A stretch of 5,162 bases of DNA, from contig JALSRO010000047.1 in assembly GCA_026984715.1 (NCBI GenBank), positions 1 to 5,162 of the forward strand, in the 5' to 3' direction. This DNA is from Chromatiales bacterium (GTDB lineage Bacteria; Pseudomonadota; Gammaproteobacteria; Thiohalospirales; Thiohalospiraceae). Made by a program: the position numbers and the translations under genes. Below are positions 1-4,973 of this stretch, piece after piece. The notes below the pieces were generated by a model. It had not been told where the DNA came from and searched no databases. It saw only the letters and a program-made list of their open reading frames with translations. How positions within the stretch are numbered: position 1 is the stretch's first letter; every line of letters begins with the position of its first letter.

Positions 1-1233
1 CTCCATCTCTGCAGCAGCCTTGCCTGCCACTCCCGACGCCGCTGCGGCATCGGCCACGGCTGCAGGGACCGTATCGATCAGCCGTGGGTCGAAGGGTGTG
101 GGTATGATGTAGTCGGGGCCGAAACCAAGCGATCTCACCCCATAGATATCCAGCACCTCTTTGGGCACGGGCTGTCGCGCTAGCTCGGCAAGGGCGTGAA
201 CTGCCGCTACGTGCATTGCGCTATTGATACAGGAGGCGCGCACATCCAGGGCGCCGCGGAAGATGAAGGGAAATCCAAGCACGTTGTTCACCTGGTTGGG
301 GTAGTCGGAACGGCCGGTGGCCATGATCAGATCAGCGCGTACCGCGAGCGCCTCCCGCGGATGGATCTCCGGATCCGGGTTGGACAACGCAAACAGGATC
401 GGCCTCTCCGCCATGGATCTTACCATTGCGGGAGTGACCAGTCCGGGCCCGGAAACACCGATGAACACATCGGCATCGTGCATGGCGTCCTCGAGGGTGC
501 GTTCGCGGGTAGTGACAGCAAACTCCTGTTTGTACCGGTTCACTCCCTCGCGCTCCGTGTGGATGACCCCGCTGCGATCCACCAGCCGCAGGTTGTCTGC
601 CGCCAGCCCCAGGCGGCGCAGCAGGCGCATGGACGCGATCCCGGCTGCCCCGGCCCCAAGGCATACCAGTTTCACATCTTCGAGGCGCTTGTTCTGCAAC
701 TGCAGAGCGTTGAGCAGGCCGGCGGCGATGATGATGGCGGTTCCATGCTGATCGTCATGAAACACGGGAATGTCCAGCCGCCGGCTCAGCTCCTGCTCGA
801 TGGCAAAGCAGTGCGGCGCAGCGATGTCCTCCAGGTTGATGCCACCAAAGGTGGGGGCGATGGCCTCCACGGTGCGGATGAACTCGTCGGGATTTCCGGC
901 GGCGACTTCGATGTCGAATACATCGATACCGGCAAATCTCTTGAACAGAACCGCCTTGCCCTCCATGACCGGCTTGGCGGCCAGTGGCCCGGTGTTACCC
1001 AGCCCGAGCACAGCACTGCCGTCGGTGATCACCGCCACCAGGTTTCCCTTGGTGGTATAGCGCCAGATGTTGCCCGGATCCCGGACTATCTCACGCACCG
1101 GTTCAGCTACTCCCGGGGTGTAGGCCAGAGAGAGTTCGCGCTGGGAACTGCAGGGCTTGGTGATTTGGGTCGCCGTCTTTCCTGGAGACGGCTGCGCATG
1201 GTAGCGCAGTGCGGCCTGTTTCAGCTCGGACAT
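1..1233 (-). CDS. maeB: malic enzyme, MaeB type (3' end cut off by window edge)
   Basis: Catalyses oxidative decarboxylation of malate to pyruvate with reduction of NAD(P), linking the TCA cycle to pyruvate and NADPH supply in the cytoplasm. 411 residues are visible with no stop before the edge. From the N terminus: YTPGVAEP (Y38 is the expected catalytic tyrosine), AAKPVMEGK (residues 85-93, expected catalytic lysine region), NLEDI (E135, D136) and FHDDQHGTA (D160, D161) as divalent-metal ligands, then a Rossmann glycine motif GAGAAG at 193-198 and the TGRSDYPNQVNN signature at 306-317. The start ATG aligns with E. coli MaeB and has AGGA 8 nt upstream. The visible part equals the malic domain. 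Whether the gene stops just beyond (short form, about 410-430 residues) or continues into a phosphotransacetylase-like domain (MaeB form, about 760) cannot be seen. The last residues (ASGVAGKAAAEME) are less conserved than the rest. Cofactor preference cannot be decided from the sequence. Transcribed away from the translation cluster. Confidence 0.95.
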   Translation of the reverse strand, partial: MSELKQAALRYHAQPSPGKTATQITKPCSSQRELSLAYTPGVAEPVREIVRDPGNIWRYTTKGNLVAVITDGSAVLGLGNTGPLAAKPVMEGKAVLFKRFAGIDVFDIEVAAGNPDEFIRTVEAIAPTFGGINLEDIAAPHCFAIEQELSRRLDIPVFHDDQHGTAIIIAAGLLNALQLQNKRLEDVKLVCLGAGAAGIASMRLLRRLGLAADNLRLVDRSGVIHTEREGVNRYKQEFAVTTRERTLEDAMHDADVFIGVSGPGLVTPAMVRSMAERPILFALSNPDPEIHPREALAVRADLIMATGRSDYPNQVNNVLGFPFIFRGALDVRASCINSAMHVAAVHALAELARQPVPKEVLDIYGVRSLGFGPDYIIPTPFDPRLIDTVPAAVADAAAASGVAGKAAAEME

Positions 1234-1264
1234 GAATGGATTCCTGATGGTTCGACAACACACT

Positions 1265-1293
1265 ATTCTAACCCGCCGCATCGGTAACAATCA
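1265..1293 (-). promoter_or_regulatory. candidate sigma70 promoter of the malic enzyme gene
   Basis: On the minus strand TAGAAT (1265-1270) matches the -10 consensus at five of six positions. With a 17-bp spacer the -35 would be TGATTG (1288-1293), a poor match. Transcription would start near 1258, giving a 5' leader of about 25 nt before the ATG at 1233. The good -10 and the distance to the gene support it; the -35 is weak, so an activator may be needed or the true -35 may be used loosely. This is inference from motif matching only. Confidence 0.42.
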
Positions 1294-1298
1294 CTCTC

Positions 1299-1336
1299 TT
1301 GTTCCGGTTCCCCGTTTTGTGTTATGGTACGCCGCC
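1299..1336 (+). promoter_or_regulatory. candidate promoter of tRNA-Val (extended -10, GC-rich discriminator)
   Basis: A possible -35 TTGTTC (1299-1304) and -10 TATGGT (1323-1328) are separated by 18 bp. The -10 is preceded directly by TGT (1320-1322), an extended -10 element, and followed by ACGCCGCC (1329-1336). A GC-rich discriminator is typical of stringently controlled stable-RNA promoters. Transcription would begin around 1335, about 11 nt before the mature tRNA 5' end. It lies back to back with the malic enzyme promoter, the two -35 boxes being 5 bp apart. Confidence 0.45.
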
Positions 1337-1345
1337 TTGAACGAC

Positions 1346-1422
1346 AGGCGCGTAGCTCAGTTGGTTAGAGCACCACCTTGACATGGTGGGGGTCGTTGGT
1401 TCGAATCCAATCGCGCCTACCA
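1346..1422 (+). tRNA. tRNA-Val, anticodon GAC
   Basis: A full 77-nt cloverleaf can be drawn. The acceptor stem has seven pairs (1346-1352 with 1412-1418), followed by discriminator A1419 and a genome-encoded CCA (1420-1422). The D arm is GCTC/GAGC (1355-1358 with 1368-1371). The anticodon stem is CCACC/GGTGG (1373-1377 with 1385-1389) with loop TTGACAT, so the anticodon at 1380-1382 is GAC, reading GUC and GUU valine codons. The variable loop is GGGTC, and the T arm is GTTGG/CCAAT around loop TTCGAAT (1400-1406). From the D arm to the T arm it is nearly identical to E. coli tRNA-Val(GAC), while the acceptor stem differs. A terminator follows 11 nt later and then thrS. Confidence 0.97.
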
Positions 1423-1433
1423 AACCAAAATCG

Positions 1434-1462
1434 AAAGCACCGCTTTGCGGTGCTTTTTCTTT
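1434..1462 (+). terminator. intrinsic terminator after tRNA-Val
   Basis: AAAGCACCGC (1434-1443) pairs perfectly with GCGGTGCTTT (1447-1456) around a 3-nt TTT loop (5 nt if the closing C-G opens). The transcript then runs through TTTTTCTTT (1454-1462). This is a textbook factor-independent terminator 11 nt downstream of the tRNA CCA end. Because I see no convincing promoter between it and thrS, it may also act as a partial terminator or attenuator for tRNA-to-thrS read-through. Confidence 0.88.
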
Positions 1463-1475
1463 GGCCAATGACCAT

Positions 1476-1496
1476 GTGGCCTCTCGTATGGGTCAC
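1476..1496 (+). promoter_or_regulatory. candidate thrS translational operator: hairpin mimicking the tRNA-Thr(CGU) anticodon arm
   Basis: GTGGCCT (1476-1482) can pair with GGGTCAC (1490-1496): G-C, T-A, G-C, G-U, C-G, C-G and a closing U-G. This leaves a 7-nt loop CTCGTAT (1483-1489). In tRNA numbering the loop has U33, anticodon C34-G35-U36 and A37, the threonine anticodon CGU; the five bases UCGUA are those of E. coli tRNA-Thr(CGU). The hairpin ends 4 nt before the thrS Shine-Dalgarno sequence GGAGGA (1501-1506). In E. coli, ThrRS represses its own translation by binding such an anticodon-like arm just upstream of its ribosome site. An alternative pairing of GTGG (1476-1479) with CCAC (1496-1499) exists, and the second E. 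coli arm is not evident here. Confidence 0.6.
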
Positions 1497-1514
1497 CACT
1501 GGAGGAGAAAGTCC

Positions 1515-3446
1515 ATGCCTACAGTTACTCTCCCGGATGGAAGTCAGCGCGACTTCGAGCACCCCGTTTCCGTTCATGATGTCGCTGCCGATATCGGTGC
1601 AGGTCTGGCCAGGGCCGCACTGGCCGGCAAGGTGGACGACAAGCTGGTGGATACCTCCTACTCCATTGATCACGATGTGCGGCTGGCCATCATCACCGAA
1701 CGGGATCCGGAAGGGGTGGAGATTATCCGCCACTCCACCGCCCACCTTTTGGCCCAGGCGGTAAAGGAGCTGTTTCCTGACGCCCAGGTGACCATCGGTC
1801 CGGTGATCGAGGATGGTTTCTACTATGATTTCCATTATGAAAAGGGCTTCCACGAAGAGGATCTGGAGCGCATCGAGCGCCGGATGAAACAGCTTGCCAA
1901 GGCCGATCTCCCCGTCGAACGTGTCGAAATGCCCCGTGAGCAGGCTATTGAGCTCTTCCGCTCCATGGGAGAGGGGTACAAGGTCCGGATCATTGAAGAG
2001 ATTCCGGTTGGCGAACAGCTGTCTCTCTATCGCCAGGGGGATTTTATCGATCTCTGCCGTGGCCCCCATGTCCCTTCGACGGGGCGGCTCAAGGCGTTCA
2101 GACTCACCAAGTTGGCCGGGGCCTACTGGCGGGGTGACTCATCCAATGAGATGCTGCAGCGCATCTACGGGACCGCCTGGGCAGACAAGAAGGATCTGAA
2201 GGCCTATCTGAAGCGCCTGGAGGAGGCGGAAAAGCGCGACCACCGCCGTCTCGCCAAGGTTCTGGATCTGTTCCATACCCAGGAGGAGGCGCCGGGTATG
2301 GTGTTCTGGCACGACAACGGCTGGGTTCTCTATCAGCAGGTCGAGCAGTATATCCGCCAGACCCTGCGTGCCCACGGGTACCAGGAAGTGCGGACCCCCC
2401 AGCTGGTGGATCTCTCCCTGTGGGAGCGCTCCGGTCATCTGGCCAAGTTCGGTGACGAGATGTTTACCACCCACTCGGAGCATCGTGACTACGCGGTCAA
2501 GCCGATGAACTGTCCCTGCCATGTGCAGATCTACAACCAGGGCCTGAAAAGCTACCGGGATCTTCCTCTGCGCATGGCGGAGTTCGGCTCCTGCCATCGC
2601 AACGAGCCCTCCGGTACGCTGCACGGACTGATGAGGGTGCGCGCCTTCACACAGGATGACGCGCATATCTTCTGTACCGAGGAGCAGGTACAGGGAGAGG
2701 TCTCCTCCTTCATCGATCTGCTGCGCGCGGTCTACTCCGATTTCGGTTTCGACGAGATTATCGTCAAGCTCTCCACCCGCCCGGAACAGCGGGTAGGTGA
2801 CGATGCAGTGTGGGATCGCGCAGAGCATGCCCTGGAGCAGGCGCTCAACACAAAGGGGATGGAGTGGGATCTGCAGCCGGGGGAGGGAGCCTTCTACGGT
2901 CCCAAGATCGAATTCTCCTTGAAGGACTGCCTGGGACGTGTCTGGCAGTGCGGCACCATCCAGCTCGATTTCTCCATGCCTGGGCGTCTCGATGCCACTT
3001 ACGTAGCAGAGGATGGAAGCCGCCAGGTACCGGTGATGCTGCATCGCGCCATCCTCGGTTCGCTGGAGCGTTTCATCGGTATCCTCATCGAGCACTACGC
3101 AGGCGCATTCCCCCCCTGGCTGGCGCCGGTACAAGTAGTGGTGATGAATATTACCGACCGGCAGGGGGAATATGCGCGTGAAGTGGAGAATAGTTTGCGC
3201 GATCGCGGTTTTCGGGCGCTTTCGGACTTGAGAAATGAGAAGATCGGCTTTAAAATCCGCGAACACACGCTTCGGAAGAGCCCTTTTCTACTGATTGTGG
3301 GGGATCGTGAAGTGGAGTCAGGTTCTGTGGCCGTGCGCACGCGAACCGGTGAGGATTTTGGCACGATGTCTCTCGAGGCATTTTGCGCCCGACTTGCCGA
3401 TGCAGTCGCGAGCCGCGGTCGTTCTGTTTTGGAAGGAGTAAAATAA
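1515..3446 (+). CDS. thrS: threonyl-tRNA synthetase (class II)
   Basis: Charges tRNA-Thr with threonine in the cytoplasm. 643 residues, against 642 in E. coli, colinear throughout. The TGS domain covers about 1-62. The editing domain follows, with HSTAH (H73, H77) and CRGPH (C181, H185) as the hydrolytic site that removes mischarged serine. The class II catalytic core spans about 242-535 with zinc ligands C333, H384 and H510 and motif 2 arginine R362 in CHRNEP. The C-terminal anticodon-binding domain is about 536-643. The ATG at 1515 is chosen because it begins [10 protein letters not shown] as in E. coli and has GGAGGA 8 nt upstream; the frame is open farther upstream, through the tRNA and terminator, without meaning. 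The zinc-ligand motif reads NCPCH rather than the E. coli NCPGH. The TAA stop overlaps the infC start. An anticodon-like hairpin lies just before the ribosome site. Confidence 0.98.
   Translation: MPTVTLPDGSQRDFEHPVSVHDVAADIGAGLARAALAGKVDDKLVDTSYSIDHDVRLAIITERDPEGVEIIRHSTAHLLAQAVKELFPDAQVTIGPVIEDGFYYDFHYEKGFHEEDLERIERRMKQLAKADLPVERVEMPREQAIELFRSMGEGYKVRIIEEIPVGEQLSLYRQGDFIDLCRGPHVPSTGRLKAFRLTKLAGAYWRGDSSNEMLQRIYGTAWADKKDLKAYLKRLEEAEKRDHRRLAKVLDLFHTQEEAPGMVFWHDNGWVLYQQVEQYIRQTLRAHGYQEVRTPQLVDLSLWERSGHLAKFGDEMFTTHSEHRDYAVKPMNCPCHVQIYNQGLKSYRDLPLRMAEFGSCHRNEPSGTLHGLMRVRAFTQDDAHIFCTEEQVQGEVSSFIDLLRAVYSDFGFDEIIVKLSTRPEQRVGDDAVWDRAEHALEQALNTKGMEWDLQPGEGAFYGPKIEFSLKDCLGRVWQCGTIQLDFSMPGRLDATYVAEDGSRQVPVMLHRAILGSLERFIGILIEHYAGAFPPWLAPVQVVVMNITDRQGEYAREVENSLRDRGFRALSDLRNEKIGFKIREHTLRKSPFLLIVGDREVESGSVAVRTRTGEDFGTMSLEAFCARLADAVASRGRSVLEGVK
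3228..3256 (+). promoter_or_regulatory. candidate sigma70 promoter inside thrS, serving infC and downstream genes
   Basis: TTGAGA (3228-3233) and TAAAAT (3251-3256) each match their consensus hexamer at five of six positions, with the ideal 17-bp spacer. The predicted start near 3263 is about 180 bp before infC. The site sits within the codons for [11 protein letters not shown] of ThrRS, where TTG-AGA (a rare arginine codon) and TTT-AAA-ATC create the hexamers. E. coli is known to have promoters for infC inside the thrS coding region, so position and role agree. It would uncouple IF3, L35 and L20 mRNA from thrS transcription. Confidence 0.6.
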
Positions 3447-3970
3447 TCGCTGCTGGAAAAGAAAAGAAGGCCCGTATCAATGACGATATCGTGGCACCCG
3501 AGGTACGCCTCATCGATCAGGATGGCGAACAGATAGGTATCGTTTCGCTGGAACAGGCGAAGCAGAGAGCGCTCGATGCGGATATGGACCTGGTAGAGGT
3601 TTCTCCCACCGCCAAACCGCCGGTCTGCCGAATCATGGATTATGGCAAATATGTGTTCGAAGAGCGCAAGAAGAAACAGATTGCCAAGAAGAAGCAGAAA
3701 CAGATTCAGGTCAAGGAGGTAAAGTTCCGTCCGGGAACGGAGGAGGGGGACTATCAGATAAAACTGCGCAACCTTGTTCGCTTCCTCAGCGAAGGTAACA
3801 AGGCCAAGGTGACCCTCCGTTTCCGGGGGCGCGAAATGGCCCATCAGGAGCTGGGCCGTAATCTGTTGAAACGGGTAGAGCAGGATTTGGCGGAGCTGGG
3901 CACGGTAGAGCAGTTCCCCAAGATGGAGGGGCGGCAGATGATCATGGTTATCGCCCCGAAAAGAAAGTAG
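3446..3970 (+). CDS. infC: translation initiation factor IF-3 (non-AUG start)
   Basis: Binds the 30S subunit, blocks premature 50S joining and checks the start codon and initiator tRNA. 174 residues from the chosen start (E. coli 180). The N-terminal domain (about 1-70) contains VCRIMDYGK; a lysine-rich linker ([12 protein letters not shown], about 75-86) follows; the C-terminal domain (about 90-174) has [23 protein letters not shown] and [12 protein letters not shown]. No ATG or GTG exists near the N terminus. Candidates are ATA at 3443 and ATC at 3446, both overlapping the thrS TAA. The Shine-Dalgarno AAGGAG (3433-3438) lies 7 nt before ATC but only 4 nt before ATA, so I prefer ATC; ATA would add one residue. 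E. coli infC starts with AUU, and IF3 represses its own synthesis through that codon; the same logic probably applies here. Translational coupling to thrS is likely. Confidence 0.95.
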   Translation: MAAGKEKKARINDDIVAPEVRLIDQDGEQIGIVSLEQAKQRALDADMDLVEVSPTAKPPVCRIMDYGKYVFEERKKKQIAKKKQKQIQVKEVKFRPGTEEGDYQIKLRNLVRFLSEGNKAKVTLRFRGREMAHQELGRNLLKRVEQDLAELGTVEQFPKMEGRQMIMVIAPKRK

Positions 3971-4099
3971 TGTCGTAGGAGACACTCGGCTGCCGGCAAC
4001 TGCTTGCAGCTTGGGAGGGTGTGTCGAGGTTTTCAAACCGACTCGATGTCGGTACCCGTACACTCAAATAGTAGCATCAAGTGTGGAGTTATCGATTCG
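3969..4099 (+). promoter_or_regulatory. structured infC-rpmI leader, candidate L20 repression site
   Basis: The 129 nt between infC and rpmI hold several inverted repeats. AGTGTC/GACACT (3969-3974 with 3981-3986) spans the infC stop. GCAA/TTGC (3996-3999 with 4004-4007) is extended irregularly by GCT/AGC. TCGAG/CTCGA (4024-4028 with 4042-4046) competes with ACCGAC/GTCGGT (4037-4042 with 4048-4053), so two folds are possible. No T-run follows any of them, so they are not terminators. In E. coli, L20 represses rpmI and rplT by binding RNA structures in this position that resemble its 23S rRNA site. That this region does the same is inference; I have not matched it to the rRNA site. Confidence 0.42.
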
Positions 4100-4297
4100 A
4101 TGCCAAAGATAAAGAGCAATCGCGGTGCAGCCAAGCGCTTCAGGATCACCGCTTCCGGACGGGTCAAGCGTGCCCAGTCGCACCGCCGTCATATCCTTAC
4201 CAAGAAGAGCACCAAGCGTAAACGTCAGCTGCGAGCGCCTGCCGAGGTTCATCAGGCGGATGTCGCGCTGATCAAACGTATGTTGCCCTACAACTGA
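4100..4297 (+). CDS. rpmI: 50S ribosomal protein L35 (bL35)
   Basis: Small basic protein of the large ribosomal subunit. 65 residues, the same length as E. coli L35, with the conserved [14 protein letters not shown] start, the [15 protein letters not shown] core (31-45) and the LPYN end. Rich in lysine and arginine, as expected for an rRNA-binding protein. In-frame ATG codons upstream are not used, since the family starts exactly at MPKIK. The Shine-Dalgarno sequence is poor: GGAG (4085-4088) lies 11 nt before the ATG. A weak ribosome site fits a gene whose translation is controlled through its leader, as known for L20 repression in E. coli. rplT follows after 15 nt, so the two are surely co-transcribed and probably translationally coupled. 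Confidence 0.97.
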   Translation: MPKIKSNRGAAKRFRITASGRVKRAQSHRRHILTKKSTKRKRQLRAPAEVHQADVALIKRMLPYN

Positions 4298-4312
4298 GCG
4301 AGGTAAGGAGTC

Positions 4313-4672
4313 ATGCCAAGAGTGAAACGTGGTGTTACGGCGCATGCGCGCCACAAGAAGGTGATCAAGCAGGCCAAGGGGTACTCCGGCCGACGCAAGA
4401 ACGTGTATCGGGTAGCCAAGCAGGCGGTGACCAAGGCCGGGCAGTACGCCTATCGTGATCGTCGTCAGCGCAAACGGCAGTTCCGCGCCTTGTGGATCGT
4501 GCGTATCAATGCCGCAGCGCGTGAGTGTGGTCTCTCTTACAGCCGTCTTATGAATGGTCTGAAGAGGGCCGAGATCGAGATAGATCGCAAGGTTCTTGCC
4601 GATCTTGCGGTGACCGACATGGTTGCCTTCTCGGCATTGGCAGAGAAGGCCAAGAGCAGTCTGGCCATCTGA
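4313..4672 (+). CDS. rplT: 50S ribosomal protein L20 (bL20)
   Basis: Early-assembly protein of the 50S subunit that binds 23S rRNA, and in E. coli also the repressor of rpmI-rplT. 119 residues (E. coli 118). The basic N-terminal extension ([24 protein letters not shown]) reaches into rRNA. It is followed by the highly conserved [17 protein letters not shown] (42-58) and [11 protein letters not shown] (60-70). The globular C-terminal part (about 60-119) is the portion that carries repressor activity in E. coli. Two purine-rich stretches precede the ATG: AAGGAG ends only 2 nt away, too close for normal use, while GAGGT (4300-4304) is 8 nt away and is the better Shine-Dalgarno sequence. Confidence 0.98.
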   Translation: MPRVKRGVTAHARHKKVIKQAKGYSGRRKNVYRVAKQAVTKAGQYAYRDRRQRKRQFRALWIVRINAAARECGLSYSRLMNGLKRAEIEIDRKVLADLAVTDMVAFSALAEKAKSSLAI

Positions 4673-4695
4673 TTCTCCTGGTTCCATCCCTGCCG

Positions 4696-4724
4696 GGTTC
4701 CGCGGCGTGCCGCGGGCCGCGGCC
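4696..4724 (+). repeat. GC-rich hairpin and triple CCGCGG cluster after rplT
   Basis: CCGCGG occurs three times within 23 bp (4700, 4710 and 4717). The first two copies form a hairpin with loop CGTG, extendable outward by a U-G pair and two further G-C pairs. The third copy sits in the 10-bp palindrome GGCCGCGGCC (4715-4724). There is no T-run afterwards, so it is not an ordinary intrinsic terminator. It could protect the 3' end of the rplT message or slow the polymerase; function is unknown. Confidence 0.5.
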
Positions 4725-4746
4725 GGGTATTGCCGCATATTGTCAA

Positions 4747-4761
4747 ATCTGGTGACCAGAT
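4747..4761. repeat. perfect 15-bp dyad ATCTGG-TGA-CCAGAT
   Basis: Two perfect 6-bp half-sites surround TGA; by sequence the symmetry runs through to the central G. As RNA it gives a 6-bp hairpin with a 3-nt loop; as DNA it is the size of a dimeric repressor site. TTGTCA (4740-4745), a five-of-six match to the -35 consensus, ends one base before it, but the -10 candidate beyond it (TATGCC) is poor. I cannot assign a binding protein. Confidence 0.35.
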
Positions 4762-4822
4762 ATGCCGTGTTCAGGGGTTCCGGCGTTTCCCGACTCGAGG
4801 TGCGGTTTGCGGATGGTGGCCC

Positions 4823-4866
4823 CTCCACACCTGATGTGGAGTGTCAGCGGCGGTGTCTTGCTTTTT
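4823..4866 (+). promoter_or_regulatory. competing hairpins upstream of pheS, possible attenuator
   Basis: CTCCACA (4823-4829) pairs perfectly with TGTGGAG (4835-4841) around CCTGA. The alternative ACACCTGA (4827-4834) can pair with TCA (4844-4846) and, past a GCGGC bulge, with GGTGT (4852-4856); it is followed by CTTGC and TTTTT (4862-4866). The two folds share 4827-4829 and cannot coexist. A T-run after the second makes it terminator-like, though the stem is bulged and the run starts 5 nt late. E. coli pheST is controlled by attenuation, but no leader peptide is visible here. Confidence 0.28.
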
Positions 4867-4973
4867 GCGGCAAATCACTGAGGAACGGCTGAAGGTGACA
4901 TATTTGGTTGCAGGGTCGATGGTATCTGCATGAAGAGTTCCGGTCTGTCCAAACAATACAGGGATACTACCGA

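Larger units (their letters stand above)
4673..4973 (+). other. rplT-pheS intergenic region, no gene recognised
   Basis: 301 nt without a convincing gene. It contains a GC-rich hairpin cluster, a perfect 15-bp dyad and a pair of competing hairpins, listed separately. An open stretch of 39 codons (ATG 4762 to TGA 4881) has no ribosome site and no resemblance that I recognise. An 18-codon stretch (ATG 4930 to TGA 4986) overlaps the pheS start in another frame. Neither has the run of phenylalanine codons seen in the E. coli pheM leader peptide, so attenuation of the E. coli type is not supported. A weak promoter could be GTGACA (4895-4900) with GATGGT (4918-4923), but the -10 is poor. Confidence 0.5.

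Noticed and set aside
196..1287. 363-codon plus-strand open frame opposite the malic enzyme
   Set aside because: It is antisense to a clearly conserved enzyme, has no recognisable protein features or ribosome site, and reflects GC-rich codon bias on the other strand.
1378..1406. TTGACA, 17 bp, TCGAAT promoter-like pair inside tRNA-Val
   Set aside because: Both hexamers are part of the conserved anticodon loop and T-loop of this tRNA species, so they are explained by tRNA structure and give no evidence of a promoter.
1365..2069. 234-codon minus-strand open frame ending in the tRNA
   Set aside because: Overlaps the tRNA, the terminator and thrS antisense; its C-terminal residues come from the tRNA and terminator complement.
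2139..3266. 375-codon minus-strand open frame opposite thrS
   Set aside because: Shadow of the thrS reading frame; no family resemblance, and the plus-strand protein is unambiguous throughout.
3383..3445. Extended infC N terminus from the ATG at 3383 inside thrS
   Set aside because: The extra residues are an out-of-frame reading of the thrS end; family alignment and the Shine-Dalgarno at 3433-3438 place the start at 3443-3448.
3866..3894. TTGAAA inside infC as the -35 of an rpmI promoter
   Set aside because: No acceptable -10 hexamer lies 16-18 bp downstream.
3095..4063. 322-codon minus-strand open frame opposite the thrS end and infC
   Set aside because: Antisense to two conserved genes and crosses their junction; no domain seen.
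4064..4828. 254-codon minus-strand open frame opposite rpmI and rplT
   Set aside because: Antisense to two ribosomal protein genes; composition follows their basic codons read backwards.
4762..4881. 39-codon open frame as a pheS leader peptide
   Set aside because: No Shine-Dalgarno sequence, only two phenylalanine codons and none clustered; not comparable with pheM.
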